Translations under genes and position numbers: made by a program | The notes under the pieces: model-generated | What the model was told of the DNA's origin: nothing | Databases searched by the model: none | Seen by the model: only the letters and a program-made list of their open reading frames with translations | Shown: piece by piece, positions 1-6,752 of the stretch | Layout of the letters: each line of letters starts with the position of its first letter | Numbering within the stretch: the stretch's first letter is position 1 | Assembly: GCA_021202305.1 (NCBI GenBank) | Contig: JAJQDG010000198.1 | Span: 1 to 7,666 of the forward strand | Length of the DNA stretch: 7,666 nt | Reading direction: 5' to 3' | From: Candidatus Gastranaerophilales bacterium | GTDB lineage: Bacteria; Cyanobacteriota; Vampirovibrionia; Gastranaerophilales; Gastranaerophilaceae

Positions 1-2
1 AT

Positions 3-1346
3 ACTGCAAATAAAGAAGATTATCTGTCATATAATCAAAAAAATAAAACATTAAAGCTCTACACGCCTTTAAACGATTATCAAATATTATCGGGTGAATT
101 TTCCGTATCCGACATAAATAAATTGGTTAATGACAAAACAAATAACTTTTTGCAGTCTATTTTTGTCTTTGATGAAAATATGTTCTTAATTGCTTCAAAC
201 AGTGCAAGCGTAAATGATATGGAAAATGTAATAAAAGCTCTTCCAAAAAACCGCATGGAAGATACAGGCGTTTTGTTTTCCAAAATTAAAAACCAGCCGC
301 TTGCATACTATCAATTAAAGGAGCCTGATTGGATTGTAGTTGTTATGACTCATCCTTCTGTTGTTCATAACACAATTGACCGTGCGCGCGGAAAAATCAT
401 TCTTTGTCTTTTGCTTGCAGCCGGATGCATACTTTTTATGACAGGTATTTACGTTTATTATCTCTATATAAATATAAGACAATTGTTTAAAGGAATAACC
501 GCAATTTCAAAAGGCAGCTATGACCGCAAAATCCGCCTTTTGAAAAGTATTTTGACTCCCCATGAAATTGTGTTTCTGGAAAAAGAATTTAATTATATGA
601 CGCAAAAAATTTCGCAGGCTTATTCTGAAATATCGGAAAAAAATCTTGAACTAAAACGCCTTAATGAATATAGGGACAGCCTTGTAAGCGCAGTTTCCCA
701 CGAATTTAGAACCCCTCTTACAAATATTATCGGTTATTCAAGCAGACTTATGCGGCATGATATTGTAATTGACGATGAAACAAAGCAAAAATCGCTTCAT
801 ATAATTAAGCAGCAGGCTCAAAGACTTTCAAGAATGGTTGATGACCTTCTTACCATTCCGGATATTGAAAGTTTTCATCTTTCTATTGCACTAAGCCCCG
901 TTGATTTAGCAAAAGTTGTTGAACTTTCTGTTGAATATTTCAATATTAAAAATATTGATTTTGATGTCAATGTTTGCAGTGATTTAAAAAAAGTATACGC
1001 TGATTATGACAGATTAATTCAAATTATTATAAACCTTTGCGACAATGCCGTTAAATATAATTCGGATAATTCTCCCATTTTAATTTCAATGCAAAATACA
1101 AAAGACGGTGTTGAATTTAAAATTACAAACCATGCAAATGATATTCCCCCCGAAATGATGAATAAACTGTATGATAAATTTATCCGTCTTGAAACCGATT
1201 TGACACGCACAACAAGGGGAACAGGTTTAGGCTTATACATTGTAAAAGGTTTGTGCGATGCCATGAATATTTCAATTTCTATTGATAATTCAGACGGCTG
1301 TTTTTCAACCACTCTAAATTTTAAAGATAATGGCGGCGATAAATGA
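3..1346 (+). CDS. Membrane sensor histidine kinase, 5'-truncated by the window edge
   Basis: The frame is open without a stop from the first full codon (nt 3), so the gene starts outside the window. The TTG at 123 is only an internal candidate and is not needed. 447 residues are visible. In this numbering, residues 1-130 are the end of a probable extracytoplasmic sensor domain (a Cache-like fold is possible but unproven). Residues 131-157 are a transmembrane helix. Residues 158-205 resemble HAMP (ISKGSYDRKI, ending EFNYMTQKIS), and 206-228 are a charged linker helix. The H-box SHEFRTPLTNI carries the phospho-acceptor His at codon 699-701 (His233). The ATPase domain shows the N-box NLCDNAVKYN (Asn348), the F-box YDKFIRLE (390-397) and the G2 box RGTGLGLYIVK (405-415). 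The G1 box is degenerate (NHANDIP instead of DxGxGI). By family, the protein autophosphorylates on His and passes phosphate to a response regulator; no regulator is visible here. The 3' end overlaps tadA by 4 nt (ATGA). The kinase call is firm; the signal sensed is unknown. Confidence 0.93.
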   Translation, partial: TANKEDYLSYNQKNKTLKLYTPLNDYQILSGEFSVSDINKLVNDKTNNFLQSIFVFDENMFLIASNSASVNDMENVIKALPKNRMEDTGVLFSKIKNQPLAYYQLKEPDWIVVVMTHPSVVHNTIDRARGKIILCLLLAAGCILFMTGIYVYYLYINIRQLFKGITAISKGSYDRKIRLLKSILTPHEIVFLEKEFNYMTQKISQAYSEISEKNLELKRLNEYRDSLVSAVSHEFRTPLTNIIGYSSRLMRHDIVIDDETKQKSLHIIKQQAQRLSRMVDDLLTIPDIESFHLSIALSPVDLAKVVELSVEYFNIKNIDFDVNVCSDLKKVYADYDRLIQIIINLCDNAVKYNSDNSPILISMQNTKDGVEFKITNHANDIPPEMMNKLYDKFIRLETDLTRTTRGTGLGLYIVKGLCDAMNISISIDNSDGCFSTTLNFKDNGGDK

Positions 1347-1786
1347 ATTTAGCGTATATGCAGCTTGCACTTTCTATGGCAAAAAAATCTGATACGGATA
1401 TTCCGGTGGGCGCCGTTATTGTTTTCGGGGAGGAAGTTCTCGCTAAAACTTTTAATAAGAAAGAAAAATTAAATGACGTAACTGCACATGCCGAAATTTT
1501 AGCAATAAAAAAAGCGGCTGAAAAATTGAACAATTGGCGTCTATCAGGATGTGAATTATATGTTACGCTTGAACCATGCCCCATGTGTGCATGGGCTGTT
1601 TTAAATTCAGGATTAAAAAGCGTGTATTTTGGTGCGTATGATGATATATACGGGGCGCTGGGTTCAAAAATAAATCTTTTGGAAATTTCTGCTAAAAAAA
1701 CAAAAATTTACGGCGGAATTATGGAAAAAGAATGCAGAGAAGTTTTGCATAATTATTTTAAAATAATGCGTATAAATCAATCTTAA
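1343..1786 (+). CDS. tadA: tRNA-specific adenosine deaminase TadA
   Basis: A 147-residue zinc deaminase of the CDA/TadA fold, normal length for TadA. It converts adenosine-34 to inosine in the wobble position of tRNA-Arg(ACG), allowing CGU/CGC/CGA decoding; the activity is cytosolic. The zinc and catalytic signatures are intact: HAE at 49-51 (His ligand, proton-shuttling Glu51) and PCPMC at 78-82 (Cys79, Cys82 ligands). Other TadA hallmarks are DIPVGAVIV near 19-27, NNWRLSGCELYVTLEPC and the C-terminal GGIMEKECREVLHNYF (124-139), which separate it from cytidine and guanine deaminases. The ATG lies inside the kinase stop (ATGA, 1343-1346), which suggests translational coupling. A weak SD-like GGCGG at 1332-1336 sits 6 nt upstream. 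No partner for the kinase is implied; the arrangement is probably plain cotranscription. Confidence 0.95.
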   Translation: MNLAYMQLALSMAKKSDTDIPVGAVIVFGEEVLAKTFNKKEKLNDVTAHAEILAIKKAAEKLNNWRLSGCELYVTLEPCPMCAWAVLNSGLKSVYFGAYDDIYGALGSKINLLEISAKKTKIYGGIMEKECREVLHNYFKIMRINQS

Positions 1787-1791
1787 ATTAA

Positions 1792-1822
1792 AGGCGCATA
1801 AAAGTAATTTTTCTATACGCCT
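1792..1822. terminator. Imperfect hairpin in the convergent tadA / repeat-protein gap
   Basis: AGGCGCATA (1792-1800) can pair with TATACGCCT (1814-1822), giving 9 positions with one C-A mismatch and a 13-nt loop. It sits between two convergent stop codons (1784-1786 on plus, 1854-1856 on minus), where a bidirectional terminator is expected. Neither side has a clean U-run: the minus-strand exit reads TTAATTTAAGATTG and the plus-strand exit reads CATTAGTG. An alternative exact 7-bp pairing exists between GCGTATA (1768-1774, inside the tadA end) and TATACGC (1814-1820). Termination is inferred from position, and intrinsic efficiency looks weak. Confidence 0.35.
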
Positions 1823-1853
1823 CATTAGTGATTATAAGAAATAAAATAATTTA

Positions 1854-3227
1854 TTATTCCTCTAAGCACGTTCCTGCCAATTTTTCAAATATGGTTTCTT
1901 TTTCGTTATACATATCGCTTGCCGCTATCTTAAATTCAGCGGGCGCAGTTTGTATAAAAGTCATAACTGCTTCAATGTCGCCGTTTTTAGTATAATAATA
2001 CAAGGGTCTTTTTCCTTTATTATCCTGTATCAGCATACCTTTTTTAAACCCTTCGGGAGCTGTTTTTGCCGCTATACCTGCACGTTCGCCATTCATATAA
2101 TGAAGCGGGGTTTTTCCTTCACCGTCTTGTATTGTTATCGCTTTAGCAAACGTTTCCGGCATTTTTTCCGCTGCAAATTTATAAGGTTTAGTTTCACTGG
2201 TATCAACATAATAATGAAGCGGGGTCTTTCCATATATATTTTGAGCAAGCAGCCCCTCCCTCGCTTTTTCGGGAGATGCTTCATACAGTTTTTCAAGCAT
2301 AAACCCTCTTGCACTTTTACCGTGCAAGGAATTGTTTCCGTTTTCGTCGGTAAGGAGCATGGAAGCCGCCGTTTCTTCGGGCGCAGCAGATGCCATTATT
2401 GCAATTTTTTTATCGCGTTCATCGTAAAGATATCCGGAGTCTGCAACCTGCACGGGTGTCATATCTTCATTGTTCCTGATAAATAGTGCCTTTTTAAAGC
2501 CTTCGGGCGCCCTTTTAGCTATAATCTGCATTTTATCATCAGCAGCCCTTTGCCTTCCTTTTTGTGCAGTTATATGAAGCGGCGTGTCGCCGTATTTATC
2601 CTTCATTGTAACCGCTTTTTCAAATGCTTCGGGAGCCATTCTTCCCATTATATCCATTCTTTCGGGGGAACTATTGCGGTAATTATATGCTGCATAATGC
2701 ACAGGTGTTCTTTCTTCTTTATTTGTTAATAAAAGCCCTTTGCCAAATACTTCGGGAGAGGCTTCTCCTATCGCGGTTAAAATTTCATCATTGAATTTTT
2801 CATGAAAACCGCTTTCGCCTTCTTTAGGGTCTTGAAAAAGCGCAACTTTTTCAAATTCTTCAGGGATTGTTTCTGCAATATGTTCTATTGTTTCGGGACT
2901 TGTCTTTTCAAAATCAGGGGGGCTGAAACAATTTTCACAGTATCTCAAAATACTTCTGCACTTTTTTATATCGTCCATTTTAGCTTTATCAATGGCGTCG
3001 TCTATTTTTTCAGGGTTCATTTGCTTTAATAAACCAAAAAGCTCGCTTTTTCTATCTTGTTCAGAGGCGCCCCTGAATGAAATATTCAGCCTGCTTTGAA
3101 CATTATTCAAATTTATCGGAGTTTTATTGTCATATGCGGCGGGGTTTGAAGCAGAAGCGCAATATTGCTTTTTTTTGGTGTAATTATTATAATTTTGAGA
3201 TTTCATTGAAACAGGGCTTATATTCAT
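1854..3227 (-). CDS. Divergent ankyrin-like repeat protein with PExFxKA modules
   Basis: 457 residues, no transmembrane segment and no Sec signal. The N-terminal 60 residues are polar and low complexity, beginning MNISPVS and ending in NISFRG (48-53); I associate this leader with Gastranaerophilales proteins from memory only. Residues 60-120 are helical and carry a Cys pair (Cys97, Cys100). From about 121 to 435 the protein is an array. Nine modules of the form (A/S)PExFxKA have their Pro at 122, 158, 199, 241, 283, 319, 357, 391 and 429. They alternate with ankyrin-type DxxGxTPLHYA turns whose His or equivalent falls at 142, 177, 218, 260, 302, 338, 376 and 410. The period varies from 34 to 42 residues, longer than the canonical 33. 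TPLH followed by a short helix is classic ankyrin; the PExFxKA stretch replaces the usual LLxxGA helix end. ATG is preceded by AAGAGG 11 nt upstream. A protein-binding scaffold role is likely by family, but the partner is unknown. It is separated by 103 bp from the TerC-like gene, so it may be transcribed separately. Confidence 0.85.
   Translation of the reverse strand: MNISPVSMKSQNYNNYTKKKQYCASASNPAAYDNKTPINLNNVQSRLNISFRGASEQDRKSELFGLLKQMNPEKIDDAIDKAKMDDIKKCRSILRYCENCFSPPDFEKTSPETIEHIAETIPEEFEKVALFQDPKEGESGFHEKFNDEILTAIGEASPEVFGKGLLLTNKEERTPVHYAAYNYRNSSPERMDIMGRMAPEAFEKAVTMKDKYGDTPLHITAQKGRQRAADDKMQIIAKRAPEGFKKALFIRNNEDMTPVQVADSGYLYDERDKKIAIMASAAPEETAASMLLTDENGNNSLHGKSARGFMLEKLYEASPEKAREGLLAQNIYGKTPLHYYVDTSETKPYKFAAEKMPETFAKAITIQDGEGKTPLHYMNGERAGIAAKTAPEGFKKGMLIQDNKGKRPLYYYTKNGDIEAVMTFIQTAPAEFKIAASDMYNEKETIFEKLAGTCLEE
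1923..2867 (-). repeat. In-gene tandem array encoding 34-42-residue ankyrin-like modules
   Basis: This stretch encodes residues 121-435 of the repeat protein, nine degenerate modules. Most copies have diverged strongly at DNA level, but neighbouring modules keep short identities. For example, ATAATGAAGCGGGGT occurs at 2097-2111 and again at 2211-2225 (plus-strand reading), 114 nt or 38 codons apart, each encoding the TPLHYY/M turn. A related copy, TATATGAAGCGGCGT, lies near 2570. The array is therefore old and diversified rather than a recent expansion. Confidence 0.8.
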
Positions 3228-3330
3228 TGGTTTAATTTCCTCTTATAATATGTGCAATTGTAAAAAACATGAGAAAAAAATAATTTGCCATTTAGCCGTA
3301 TATTTTATATGCGCTTTTTTATTTTTAAAA
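3228..3330. other. 103-bp intergenic gap between TerC-like and repeat-protein genes
   Basis: Both flanking genes are on the minus strand. The gap is very AT-rich. It contains an imperfect hairpin (plus-strand GCCGTATATTTTATATGCGC, 3295-3314) followed on the plus strand by TTTTTTATTTTT; no plus-strand gene would use that terminator. On the minus strand a T-run (plus 3273-3282 A-run) lies about 12 nt after the hairpin, too far for a convincing intrinsic terminator. No convincing sigma-70 promoter for the repeat-protein gene is visible. The gap length alone suggests a transcription boundary, but the sequence does not prove one. Confidence 0.4.
3239..3244 (-). promoter_or_regulatory. Shine-Dalgarno site of the repeat-protein gene
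   Basis: The minus strand reads AAGAGG, 11 nt before the ATG at 3227-3225. The spacing is slightly long but the match is good, and it fixes the start upstream of the MNISPVS leader rather than at the internal Met8. Confidence 0.6.
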
Positions 3331-4377
3331 CTACACTATTTTTTGAATATATTTTTCGGGGTCTTTCTTATTTTCAATTAAAGAAGATATAAAGGCTCCG
3401 CCGACAAGGACAAGCCCTATTGAACCCGTTATAATTTCACTTATTTCAACAAAAATAGAAATAAACATAATTATTGCAAGCATCATAATTGCAAAGTGGG
3501 CGCCTGAAACAAGATAAACGTACTGACTTAAAGTTTTTCTTTCAACCAGAAGAAGCGTAAGGCTCCTTACAAACATAGCTCCGATTGCAAGCCCGATTGC
3601 AATAATTACGATATCTTTGCTTATGGCAAAACTGCCCAGAACGCCGTCTAAACTAAAAGAAGCATCCAGCGTTTCCAAATAAAGAAACATCAAAAATCCG
3701 CCCGTTTTTACATTTGAGATTGTTTGTTTTTTTTGCGCTTCTTCCATGCGGCTTGAAAGCCCGTGGATTATTTCAAAAGCAATAATGCCTATTACGCCTG
3801 AATTAATAACCTGCATTTTTATTTCATCAGGCAGAAAAAATTGCAAAACGAATATAACAAAAAGGCATATAAAAGGCGACGCAAAAGAAACTTTGATTTT
3901 TGCAAGAAAAGTTTCAATAGGAATAATCCATTTGTGCCGGTTATCCTGCCCTATAAAATGCGCTAAAGCAACCATCAAAAGAAAACTGCCGCCAAATGCA
4001 ACAAGCGGTGCATGTGCAGCCTGCAAATATTGAGTATACCGTGCAACATCTTCAAATGCCATTTTGACTGTATTTACAATTGAATGCCCTGAAAAAAATG
4101 AAACCATAATAACCGGAAGTAAAAATCTTATTACGAAAACTGCAATTAAAATACCCCATGTCAAAAATCTGTGCTGCCATTTAGGAGTCATTTTATCAAG
4201 CACAACGGCATTTACAACGGCATTATCAAAAGAAAGAGTAACTTCTAACACTGATAAAAAGAAAACCACAAAAAGAGTTTTAAATTCACTCCCCGGGTGC
4301 ATATTTGCCGCCCAGAGCCATGCAGCAATAAAACCAAATATGGTAACAAATATGGATTCTCTAAAGTGCTTAAACAT
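3331..4377 (-). CDS. TerC/DUF475-family integral membrane protein
   Basis: 348 residues with about eight or nine hydrophobic helices, consistent with the TerC superfamily (DUF475 branch). Two acidic membrane motifs are visible: SFDNAVVNA at 49-57, preceded by Glu45, and LDASFSLDGVLGSFAI at 237-252, preceded by Glu235. These correspond to the paired Asp-containing motifs of TerC proteins, thought to handle metal ions. Several TerC relatives are linked to Mn2+ export or to metalation of secreted proteins; the substrate here is not determined. A soluble segment around 206-224 (SSRMEEAQKKQ) separates the halves, and the C-terminus is a short charged tail (ENKKDPEKYIQKIV). The ATG lies inside the end of the upstream permease gene with an 8-nt overlap (GAAAATGTTTAA) and only a weak GGATAG ahead of it, so translational coupling is likely. 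The start fits a first helix beginning near residue 8. Confidence 0.85.
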   Translation of the reverse strand: MFKHFRESIFVTIFGFIAAWLWAANMHPGSEFKTLFVVFFLSVLEVTLSFDNAVVNAVVLDKMTPKWQHRFLTWGILIAVFVIRFLLPVIMVSFFSGHSIVNTVKMAFEDVARYTQYLQAAHAPLVAFGGSFLLMVALAHFIGQDNRHKWIIPIETFLAKIKVSFASPFICLFVIFVLQFFLPDEIKMQVINSGVIGIIAFEIIHGLSSRMEEAQKKQTISNVKTGGFLMFLYLETLDASFSLDGVLGSFAISKDIVIIAIGLAIGAMFVRSLTLLLVERKTLSQYVYLVSGAHFAIMMLAIIMFISIFVEISEIITGSIGLVLVGGAFISSLIENKKDPEKYIQKIV

Positions 4378-5680
4378 TTTCTATCCAATTCTTTTCAATA
4401 ATTTCAAGGCTTTTGCCTTTTGTTTCGGGTATTAACTTCCATACAAAAATTATCCCCAAAAATGAAATAATTGCAAATATTGTAAACGTTTTGCACCCGC
4501 CAAAAAATTTAATCATGGGTAAAAACAAAAGTGAAACCGCGAAATTGAAAATAAAATTAAACATCATTGAAATGCTCATCATAACGCTTCTTATTTTGAG
4601 GGGAAAAATTTCAGATACCAGTAAAATCATAACGGGTCCAAGCGACATTGCAAAAAATGTTATATATAATGCACAGGCAAAAAGTGCAAAATATCTTGAA
4701 TTAACGCCAAAAATATAAGAATATTTAAAAATTATTCCAAGAAATAACAGGCACAGCCCCATACCCGAAAGCCCTATATATAACAGCGGTTTTCTGCCGA
4801 TTTTATCGGATGTAAAAATGGCTATAAAAGTAGAGAGAAAATTTAAAATTCCAATTCCCACTGCTGCCGAAATGGCGCTTGAGTTAGTGTCAAAACCCGC
4901 GTTTTGCAAAATTACGGGCGCATAATAAATTATTGTATTTATTCCCGTCCATTGTTGAATAAACATGCAGCCTATCCCTATTACAAGCGGCAAAACCATA
5001 CATTTTCCGAATTTTATTTCTTTTTTAACGGGTGAAATTTCATCAAAAATATCTTCACTATCCATTCCGAGCCTTAAAATTGTTTCTTCCGCTTTTTTGT
5101 TTTCTCCTTTTAAAATATAAAATCTCGGTGTATCAGGTATGAAAAAAACGCCCGTCATTAAAATAAAAGCGGGTATTATTCCCATTAAAAGCATTATCCG
5201 CCAGTTTTCATAAAAAAGGGTAAAAAATGCGTTTGAAATGTACGAAAATAAAATCCCGAGCGTTATTGCAAGCTGAAAGGCAGAAACAAGCGCCCCGCGG
5301 ATTTTTTTGGGAGAAATTTCAGAAAGATATAAGGGCGATAAAAAAGTAATTATCCCGATAGCAAATCCGACAACAATTCTTGATAAAATAAGTTTAGTAA
5401 TGTCTGATGATACCGCACAGAGAATTGAGCCGGTAAAAAAGATTAATGCCGTTATAAAAAACAATTTTTTTCTGCCTAAAATGTCGGCAAGTTTTCCGTT
5501 TAAAAACGCGCCGAATATTGCCCCTGTTAATGCAGAAGCAATTAAAACGCCCGTTTGATATTCATTCAAATTCCATTCATCATTAATATACAGTACAGCG
5601 CCCGATATCACACCTGTATCAAAACCGGACAATATACCTCCAAGTGCTGCGAAAAAAACAACAGGATACAGTATTTTCAA
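4370..5680 (-). CDS. Sugar-porter family MFS permease (XylE/GLUT-like)
   Basis: 436 residues with 12 predicted membrane helices, normal for a bacterial sugar/H+ symporter of the inner membrane. Family signatures in order: GxxxD-x-xGRK in loop 2-3 (Gly62 to Lys71), RIVVGFAIG (101-109), EISPKKIRG (121-129), PDTPRF (182-187, the PESPR equivalent), QQWTGINTIIYYAP (242-255), DKIGRKP (292-298), GPV...SEIFP..IR (348-364) and PETKGKSLE (418-426). By alignment from memory to XylE, Gln136, Gln242, Gln243, Asn248 and Tyr252 match sugar ligands. The helix-10 tryptophans equivalent to Trp392 and Trp416 are Ile352 and Phe376, so the substrate may differ from xylose or glucose. The start is TTG (5680-5678), with AAAGAGG 10 nt upstream; no in-frame ATG is available before residue 163. 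It lies 15 nt after the pheS stop and overlaps the TerC-like gene by 8 nt. Confidence 0.92.
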   Translation of the reverse strand: MKILYPVVFFAALGGILSGFDTGVISGAVLYINDEWNLNEYQTGVLIASALTGAIFGAFLNGKLADILGRKKLFFITALIFFTGSILCAVSSDITKLILSRIVVGFAIGIITFLSPLYLSEISPKKIRGALVSAFQLAITLGILFSYISNAFFTLFYENWRIMLLMGIIPAFILMTGVFFIPDTPRFYILKGENKKAEETILRLGMDSEDIFDEISPVKKEIKFGKCMVLPLVIGIGCMFIQQWTGINTIIYYAPVILQNAGFDTNSSAISAAVGIGILNFLSTFIAIFTSDKIGRKPLLYIGLSGMGLCLLFLGIIFKYSYIFGVNSRYFALFACALYITFFAMSLGPVMILLVSEIFPLKIRSVMMSISMMFNFIFNFAVSLLFLPMIKFFGGCKTFTIFAIISFLGIIFVWKLIPETKGKSLEIIEKNWIENV

Positions 5681-5690
5681 AGCCGTCTGA

Positions 5691-5697
5691 CCTCTTT
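5691..5697 (-). promoter_or_regulatory. Shine-Dalgarno site that fixes the TTG start of the permease
   Basis: The minus strand reads AAAGAGG 10 nt before TTG (5680-5678). The site overlaps the pheS stop codon (5698-5696), so ribosomes finishing pheS cover the initiation region of the permease. This supports both the unusual start codon and coupling. Confidence 0.65.
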
Positions 5698-6730
5698 AAA
5701 ATTGGTTTATAAACCGTATGTCGTTGTTAAAAAACAACCTTATATCATCGATTGCATATTTGAGCATGGCAAGCCTTTCGACCCCCATACCAAATGCAAA
5801 ACCGGAGTATATTTCAGGGTCTATGTCAACTGCTCTTAAAACATTCGGATCCACCATGCCGGAACCTAAAATTTCAAGCCAGCCCGTATTTGAACATGTG
5901 GGACATCCCCTGCCGCCGCACATAATACATTGAACATCAACTTCGGCAGAAGGTTCCGTAAAAGGAAAAAAGCTGTTTCTAAACCTTGTCGGGCGGCTTG
6001 CGCCAAAATAAAGACGGATAAATTCATTTAAAACGCCTTTTAAATCTGAAAATGCAACGTTTTTATCAACATAAAGCCCTTCAACCTGATGAAAAAGATT
6101 ATTTTTTCTTGCCGAAACCGACTCGCTTCTGTATACCCGCCCCGGGGAAATTATTTTAATCGGCGGTTTTGAATTTTGCATCTGACGAACCTGTGCATTT
6201 GAGGTTTGGCTTCTCAAGACGACATTTTTTGCTAATTTTGAATAAAAAGTGTCCTGCACATCTCTTGCGGGGTGTTCTTTCGGAACATTTAAAAGGTCAA
6301 AATTATATTTTTCGGTTTCAACTTCCGGTGAAAATTCATTTTTGATAAGCGAAAAACCCAAAAGTTCAAAAATTTCGGTGATTTCATTAATGGTTCGGGT
6401 TATCGGGTGAACTTTGCCCATAGGTTCAAAAGTGGAAGGAAGTGTTACATCAATTTTTTCGGATTCAAGTTTTTTATTTAATTCAATTGCATAAAATTCC
6501 TCGTTTTTTTGATTTACGAGATGTTCAATTTCTTTGGAAACCGAATTTGTAAGGGCGCCAATCTCCGGTCTTAGCTCAGCAGGAAGGTCTTTTAAGCCTT
6601 TTTTCAAATTGTTAAGTTCGCTTGCCCTTGATAAATATTTATTTCTAATTTCATCAAGCGCCTTTTGATTATCAACCTTTGCAATTTCATTAAGCGCATT
6701 GTTTTTTATTTCAAGTATTTTTTCTTTCAT
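5696..6730 (-). CDS. pheS: Phenylalanine-tRNA ligase alpha subunit
   Basis: 344 residues, the usual length for bacterial PheS. With PheT it forms the (alpha-beta)2 enzyme that charges tRNA-Phe, in the cytosol. Residues 1-90 form the N-terminal coiled-coil arm that contacts tRNA. The class II catalytic core follows: motif 1 region GFSLIKNEFSPEVE (125-138), NVPKEHPARD (148-157), TSNAQVR (176-182), motif 2 with GRVYRSES (197-204) and FHQVEG (213-218), FFPFTEPSAEVDV (254-266) and motif 3 GFAFGMGVERLAML (310-323). The segment CIMCGGRGCPTC (268-279) is a Cys-rich knuckle seen in many PheS proteins before GWLEILGSGMVDPNVL. The ATG at 6730-6728 is chosen because AAGGAAG lies 5 nt upstream and a 344-residue product fits the family. 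The open frame continues 63 codons further, but that extension runs through the promoter region and into the divergent gene. pheT does not follow; the permease does. Confidence 0.96.
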   Translation of the reverse strand: MKEKILEIKNNALNEIAKVDNQKALDEIRNKYLSRASELNNLKKGLKDLPAELRPEIGALTNSVSKEIEHLVNQKNEEFYAIELNKKLESEKIDVTLPSTFEPMGKVHPITRTINEITEIFELLGFSLIKNEFSPEVETEKYNFDLLNVPKEHPARDVQDTFYSKLAKNVVLRSQTSNAQVRQMQNSKPPIKIISPGRVYRSESVSARKNNLFHQVEGLYVDKNVAFSDLKGVLNEFIRLYFGASRPTRFRNSFFPFTEPSAEVDVQCIMCGGRGCPTCSNTGWLEILGSGMVDPNVLRAVDIDPEIYSGFAFGMGVERLAMLKYAIDDIRLFFNNDIRFINQF

Positions 6731-6735
6731 AATAT

Positions 6736-6742
6736 CTTCCTT
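6736..6742 (-). promoter_or_regulatory. Shine-Dalgarno site of pheS
   Basis: The minus strand reads AAGGAAG ending 5 nt before the ATG, a strong match at normal spacing. It decides the MKEKILEIK start over the longer in-frame extension. Confidence 0.75.
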
Positions 6743-6752
6743 CACCGCTTTT

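Noticed and set aside
2097..2225. Exact 15-nt direct repeats as mobile-element or attachment sites
   Set aside because: They fall at a 38-codon spacing in the same reading frame and encode the TPLHY turns of neighbouring protein repeats, so coding constraint explains them.
1950..2486. 178-codon plus-strand frame antisense to the repeat protein
   Set aside because: The Phe/Cys/Ile-rich product mirrors the repeat periodicity of the opposite strand, and it has no SD; it is a shadow of the ankyrin-like array.
3245..3250. TATTAT on the minus strand as a -10 box for the repeat-protein gene
   Set aside because: It abuts the Shine-Dalgarno site, so the transcript would begin after the SD, and no fitting -35 is found 16-18 nt upstream.
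3295..3314. Hairpin plus T-run as a terminator
   Set aside because: The T-run follows the hairpin on the plus strand, where no gene ends. On the minus strand the hairpin follows the TerC-like stop, but a U-tract does not come directly after it and the stem has mismatches.
5718..5933. Short plus-strand frames over pheS and the permease
   Set aside because: They are antisense to strongly conserved motifs of pheS and the MFS gene and lack initiation signals.
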